Both the position numbers and the translations under genes were made by a program. A stretch of 64,000 nt of DNA from Cunninghamella blakesleeana (Eukaryota > Mucoromycota > Mucoromycetes > Mucorales > Cunninghamellaceae): the NCBI GenBank assembly GCA_017871115.1, contig JAFCIZ010000006.1, positions 248,001 through 312,000 on the forward strand, read 5' to 3'. Positions 61,068 to 64,000 of this stretch are shown here, piece after piece; within the stretch, counting starts at the first letter, position 1; each line of letters starts with the position of its first letter. Under the pieces are notes generated by a model. That model saw only the letters and a list, made by a program, of their open reading frames with translations. It ran no database searches and had not been told where the DNA came from.

Positions 61068-62150
61068 ATGACTTCGGCAATAAGGTTAAAGGATTATATC
61101 GATAGACCTGATAGTTTCTACGGTGATACCATGGTAGAGAATCCTTTAATGTGGCTACGAAACTTCGACACATGGGCCAAAATCATAGAACTTGAAGAAG
61201 AAACCATTTTAAAAGTGTTGCCATCATTCCTAAAGTTAAAAGCTGCTGTGTGGTGGGACATGAACCAAAACAACATCAATGATTGGACCACATTTAAAAT
61301 ACAATTTGAAAAATTTTTTATAAGTGGTAATTTGAATGATGCTTGGTGGAAAGAACTGGAGAACACCCAACAAGGAACTATGTCGATCAACGAATTACAA
61401 TTGGTTTTGGAAGAATTGTTTTATAGGTTAAAAGTAACAGACGAATCTACAAAAAAAAGGTACTTGTTAAAATCATTAAATAAAGATATAGCTTACCTAA
61501 CGGAAAGACAAAGACCAAGTAGCTATTCCGACACGTTAACAATTGCCAAAGAAGAAGAATTGCTAATGTATAAATATGGCGATATCGGGCAGAGTGACCA
61601 AGGCGTTCCAATCCTTAATAATAAGGCACATCCTCTTTATTTAGTAACTAATAGAAATAATACTGAAGATAATATCAAGGATGCCAGTATAATTAGTACG
61701 TTGGATTCGCTTAACAATCAATTCAATAAGTTGCGAGTGCATTTCGTAAATAATAATCGTAACTCCAACATGCAACGTGATAACTTTAATGGATACAATA
61801 ACAACTATAATCCTAATTATTATAATAGATCGCATCAACATGATAATAATTATAAACAAAGATATGACGATAATAATTATCATAATAATAACAGAATGGT
61901 GAATAAACCAATTAATGACTATTACACTGGCAATCATTATATGTATACGAATAATCAACATAAAACTTACAATACCAATCCCATGGAATTAATTAATAAT
62001 GGTGGTTATACAAATGATCAATCAAGTAATACTAATCATAAACGCCAATACAATTGTCATAACTGTGGTGAGCTTGGACACTTTGCAAGGAATTGTAATA
62101 AAAACACTAACCATGATCAAGATAACCAGGGAAAAGTCCAAGGACAATAG
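61068..62150 (+). CDS. Gag polyprotein with CCHC zinc knuckle
   Basis: 360 residues. The capsid-like region (about 8-170) has YIDRPDSFYG, MWLRNFDTWAKII, FLKLKAAVWWDMN, WTTFKIQFEKFF, QQGTMSINELQLVLEEL, KRYLLKSLNKDIAYL. An N/Y-rich linker (about 230-320) follows, then a single zinc knuckle CHNCGELGHFARNC (C330, C333, H338, C343), which binds the element's RNA. It stops at TAG 62148-62150; Pol lies in the -1 frame and overlaps by 22 nt. The start is the first ATG after a long pyrimidine-rich leader. Confidence 0.92.
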   Translation: MTSAIRLKDYIDRPDSFYGDTMVENPLMWLRNFDTWAKIIELEEETILKVLPSFLKLKAAVWWDMNQNNINDWTTFKIQFEKFFISGNLNDAWWKELENTQQGTMSINELQLVLEELFYRLKVTDESTKKRYLLKSLNKDIAYLTERQRPSSYSDTLTIAKEEELLMYKYGDIGQSDQGVPILNNKAHPLYLVTNRNNTEDNIKDASIISTLDSLNNQFNKLRVHFVNNNRNSNMQRDNFNGYNNNYNPNYYNRSHQHDNNYKQRYDDNNYHNNNRMVNKPINDYYTGNHYMYTNNQHKTYNTNPMELINNGGYTNDQSSNTNHKRQYNCHNCGELGHFARNCNKNTNHDQDNQGKVQGQ

Positions 62151-64000
62151 GAATTGGGAATCCTGTTGTCCGCAATAAGTATAATAATCCCAGCCATAAC
62201 GATCAAAATAATTTTAAAAAAAGAAACGATGATACTGATACTAATCAAAACACGTATAAAAATTTTAATATTAATATTGATAAAAATAATAATTTTGATA
62301 ATGGTATTAAAATGAATAATGATAGATTTGTTGATAATAATAATTGTAGTACTACAATGAATATTGAAGGTCCACAACGGGTAATGACAATACAAGGCGT
62401 AAGAGTATGGAATAACACTGGTCCAACTGACGCTACTATTCCAAATATTGCTCCATTAAAAAAAAGAAGAGCTGCTATTAATAATAATGGTGAAATGACT
62501 AGTACCGTACCAGTGGCTAAGGAAAAAAGAAAAAGAAAACCAGCCCGAAGGTTATCTGTAGAAGTTGATAATGTTGATATATGGTCTGTTTTAAAAAATC
62601 AAAAAGTTGATGTCAGTTTTGCACAATTGGTGAAAACAGATAAAAAAATAGCTAAAGATATCGTTGATGGTATAAGATATTTACATGGACGCAAATCTAA
62701 CTCCAAAGTCAATAAAGTTAACGTGGTGAATAATTTACAGATGGATGGATTGACTGATTCTGAAGAAGAAGATGCTTCCGTATTTACTAGTGATCAAGAA
62801 TTCTCTGAAGTTGACTCTGAAGTAGGAAGTACAATGGAATCCTTTGAATCTGAAGACGAATACGATAAACTTGATTTGTCTTTTACTACTAATGATCTAC
62901 AAGACGCAAAACCTTTTATGATACCAATAAAAATAAAAGGAACTTTATATGAAGCCGTAGTTGACACAGGCGCTGCAATATCTGTGATAAGTAGTAAAGT
63001 AGTTGCTGATTTAAATTTAAAGATAAATACTGAAGTCAAGTTGGCTGTAGAAAATATGGATGAATCAATGACTGAACCAGGTGGTGTTTGTGAATCAGTA
63101 CCAATAATAAGTGGATTATTACGTGCCGATAATATGTTAATACAAAAAAGAACCGACAACTTAATTATTTTGGGTATGCCGTGGCTAAGAAGATTCGAAG
63201 TGATACCTAATCCTTCCAAACTGTCTATTCAAATTCCTATCAAAAAGACTGGTGAAGTTAAGTTGACTATACAAGGAAGTAAAGTTGGTGACGACTACAA
63301 TCGTAAGGTGTTCCATTTAAAAATAGGTGATAAAAAGGGTTGTGATAATCTAGAAAATAAATTATATTGGGGAGAAGATGAAAAAAAGGGCGTTAAAAAT
63401 ATAGAAGGAGAAAAAGAAATATTTTATTTTGAAAAGATACCTTCACACGAAGAAGAATTAAAAAAATTGTTGGATTTATACCGCGATGAAATATTCGTTG
63501 AGACTGCTGGCCCGGGGTTGGTAAAGATAGCTTCACACGTGATTAGGACTACGACGGAAACGCCTATTACGAGTAAACCTTATAGGATGACTTGGGAACA
63601 AGATAAGATGCTAAAAGACACACTTGATGACATGTTGAAACAAAATATTATAAGACCCTCTACAGGTGAATGGACTGCACCAGTTATTTTTGTGAATAAA
63701 AAGACTGGAGATCTCCGTTTATGTCAAGATTACAGGAAGTTGAATCAAGTAACAGTCAAGGATACGTATCCATTACCGCACATAGAAGATATAATAGATT
63801 CCATAGGCGATGCAAAGATCTTTTCTACTTTAGATGCTGCAAGTGGTTTTTGGCAAATTCCAATGGATAAAGAATCCATAAAGAAGACAGGTTTTACAAC
63901 TAAATACGGAACCTACGAATTTTTGGTTATGCCGTTTGGATTAACTAATGCACCATCAACCTTTCAACGCGTGATGACAAATATACTAAGAGACTTAATT
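62126..64000 (+). CDS. Pol: protease and reverse transcriptase (partial)
   Basis: Open in the -1 frame relative to Gag from 62126 to the window end (625 codons), with no ATG near its start, so translation by frameshift from Gag is expected. After an N/D-rich linker and a basic stretch (KEKRKRKPARR) comes a block seen in related elements (DIWSVLKNQKVDVSFAQLV), an acidic region, then the aspartic protease with VVDTGAAISVIS (Asp at 62963-62965) and IILGMPWLRRF. Reverse transcriptase starts near 63560: IIRPSTGEWTAPVIFVNKK, LRLCQDYRKLNQVTVKD, IFSTLDAASGFWQIPMD (first catalytic Asp) and MPFGLTNAPSTFQR. The YxDD box, RNase H and integrase are beyond the window. Confidence 0.9.
62129..62135 (+). promoter_or_regulatory. 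-1 frameshift slippery heptamer G GGA AAA
   Basis: In the Gag frame the bases read G GGA AAA, fitting X XXY YYZ. It lies inside the 22-nt stretch where both frames are open and 12 nt before the Gag stop, exactly where a -1 shift would join Gag to Pol. No stimulatory stem was modelled. Confidence 0.7.

Larger units (their letters stand above)
60278..64000 (+). mobile_element. Ty3/gypsy-type LTR retrotransposon, cut by window end
   Basis: LTR (60278-60762), primer-binding site, Gag with zinc knuckle, and Pol with protease then reverse transcriptase, in that order; the window ends inside reverse transcriptase. Protease-RT order and RT motifs (FSTLDAASGFWQIP, MPFGLTNAPSTFQR) place it with Ty3/gypsy. 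No inactivating stop was seen in the readable part. Integrase, RNase H and the 3' LTR lie outside. Confidence 0.88.

Noticed and set aside
61641..61961. Minus-strand Ile-rich frame, also 62117-62395
   Set aside because: Complement of the N/Y-rich Gag linker and Pol linker; low complexity.

Overview
The window is nuclear DNA of a very AT-rich, intron-dense fungus. Introns are short, mostly begin GTAAGT/GTAAAT/GTATNN and end TAG, and several genes carry 7-17 of them. A phenylalanine hydroxylase, a PTEN-type lipid phosphatase, mitochondrial LETM1 and GrpE, a Cdc10-type septin and Far11/STRIP together suggest an early-diverging, mitochondriate fungus, most likely Mucoromycota. That placement is inference. 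All exon joins were read by eye: reading frames were required to stay open and junctions to be GT..AG, with no transcript data.

Left part (1-24000): V-ATPase assembly factor Pkr1 (-), a UPF0658 Golgi membrane protein (-), LETM1/Mdm38 (+), a small SET-domain protein (-), an unrecognised four-helix membrane protein (-), dynein light intermediate chain (+), septin Cdc10 (-), a TBC Rab-GAP (+) and PTEN (-).

Middle (24000-51000): the eIF2alpha kinase Gcn2 (+, 18 exons), STRIPAK subunit Far11/STRIP1 (-, 14 exons), the CAF-1 large subunit (+, 17 exons, first coding exon only ATG), an SH3-TBC Rab-GAP (+), phenylalanine hydroxylase (-), mitochondrial GrpE/Mge1 (-) and an ML-domain lipid-transfer protein (+, with a 5-nt microexon). 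Neighbours do not form pathways. They are ordinary housekeeping, trafficking and signalling genes in alternating orientation with AT-rich, microsatellite-rich spacers. A decayed gene probably lies at 44.4-45.1 kb.

Right part (51000-64000) is the accessory region. A near-perfect inverted repeat with ~1.03-kb arms carries two identical divergent copies of a 96-residue gene. Next is an intact DD34E Tc1/mariner transposon with 225-bp terminal repeats and TA target duplications. A repeat-rich stretch then leads to a tRNA-Phe(GAA) gene. Eleven bases upstream of that tRNA sits a complete LTR element with identical 244-bp LTRs and a single Gag-like ORF with no zinc knuckle and no polymerase. Directly behind it is a related autonomous Ty3/gypsy-like element with an LTR, primer-binding site, Gag with a CCHC knuckle, a -1 slippery heptamer, and Pol with protease and reverse transcriptase, running off the window end. 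The short element looks like a non-autonomous derivative using the same tRNA-upstream insertion site. This pair is the most interesting system in the window.
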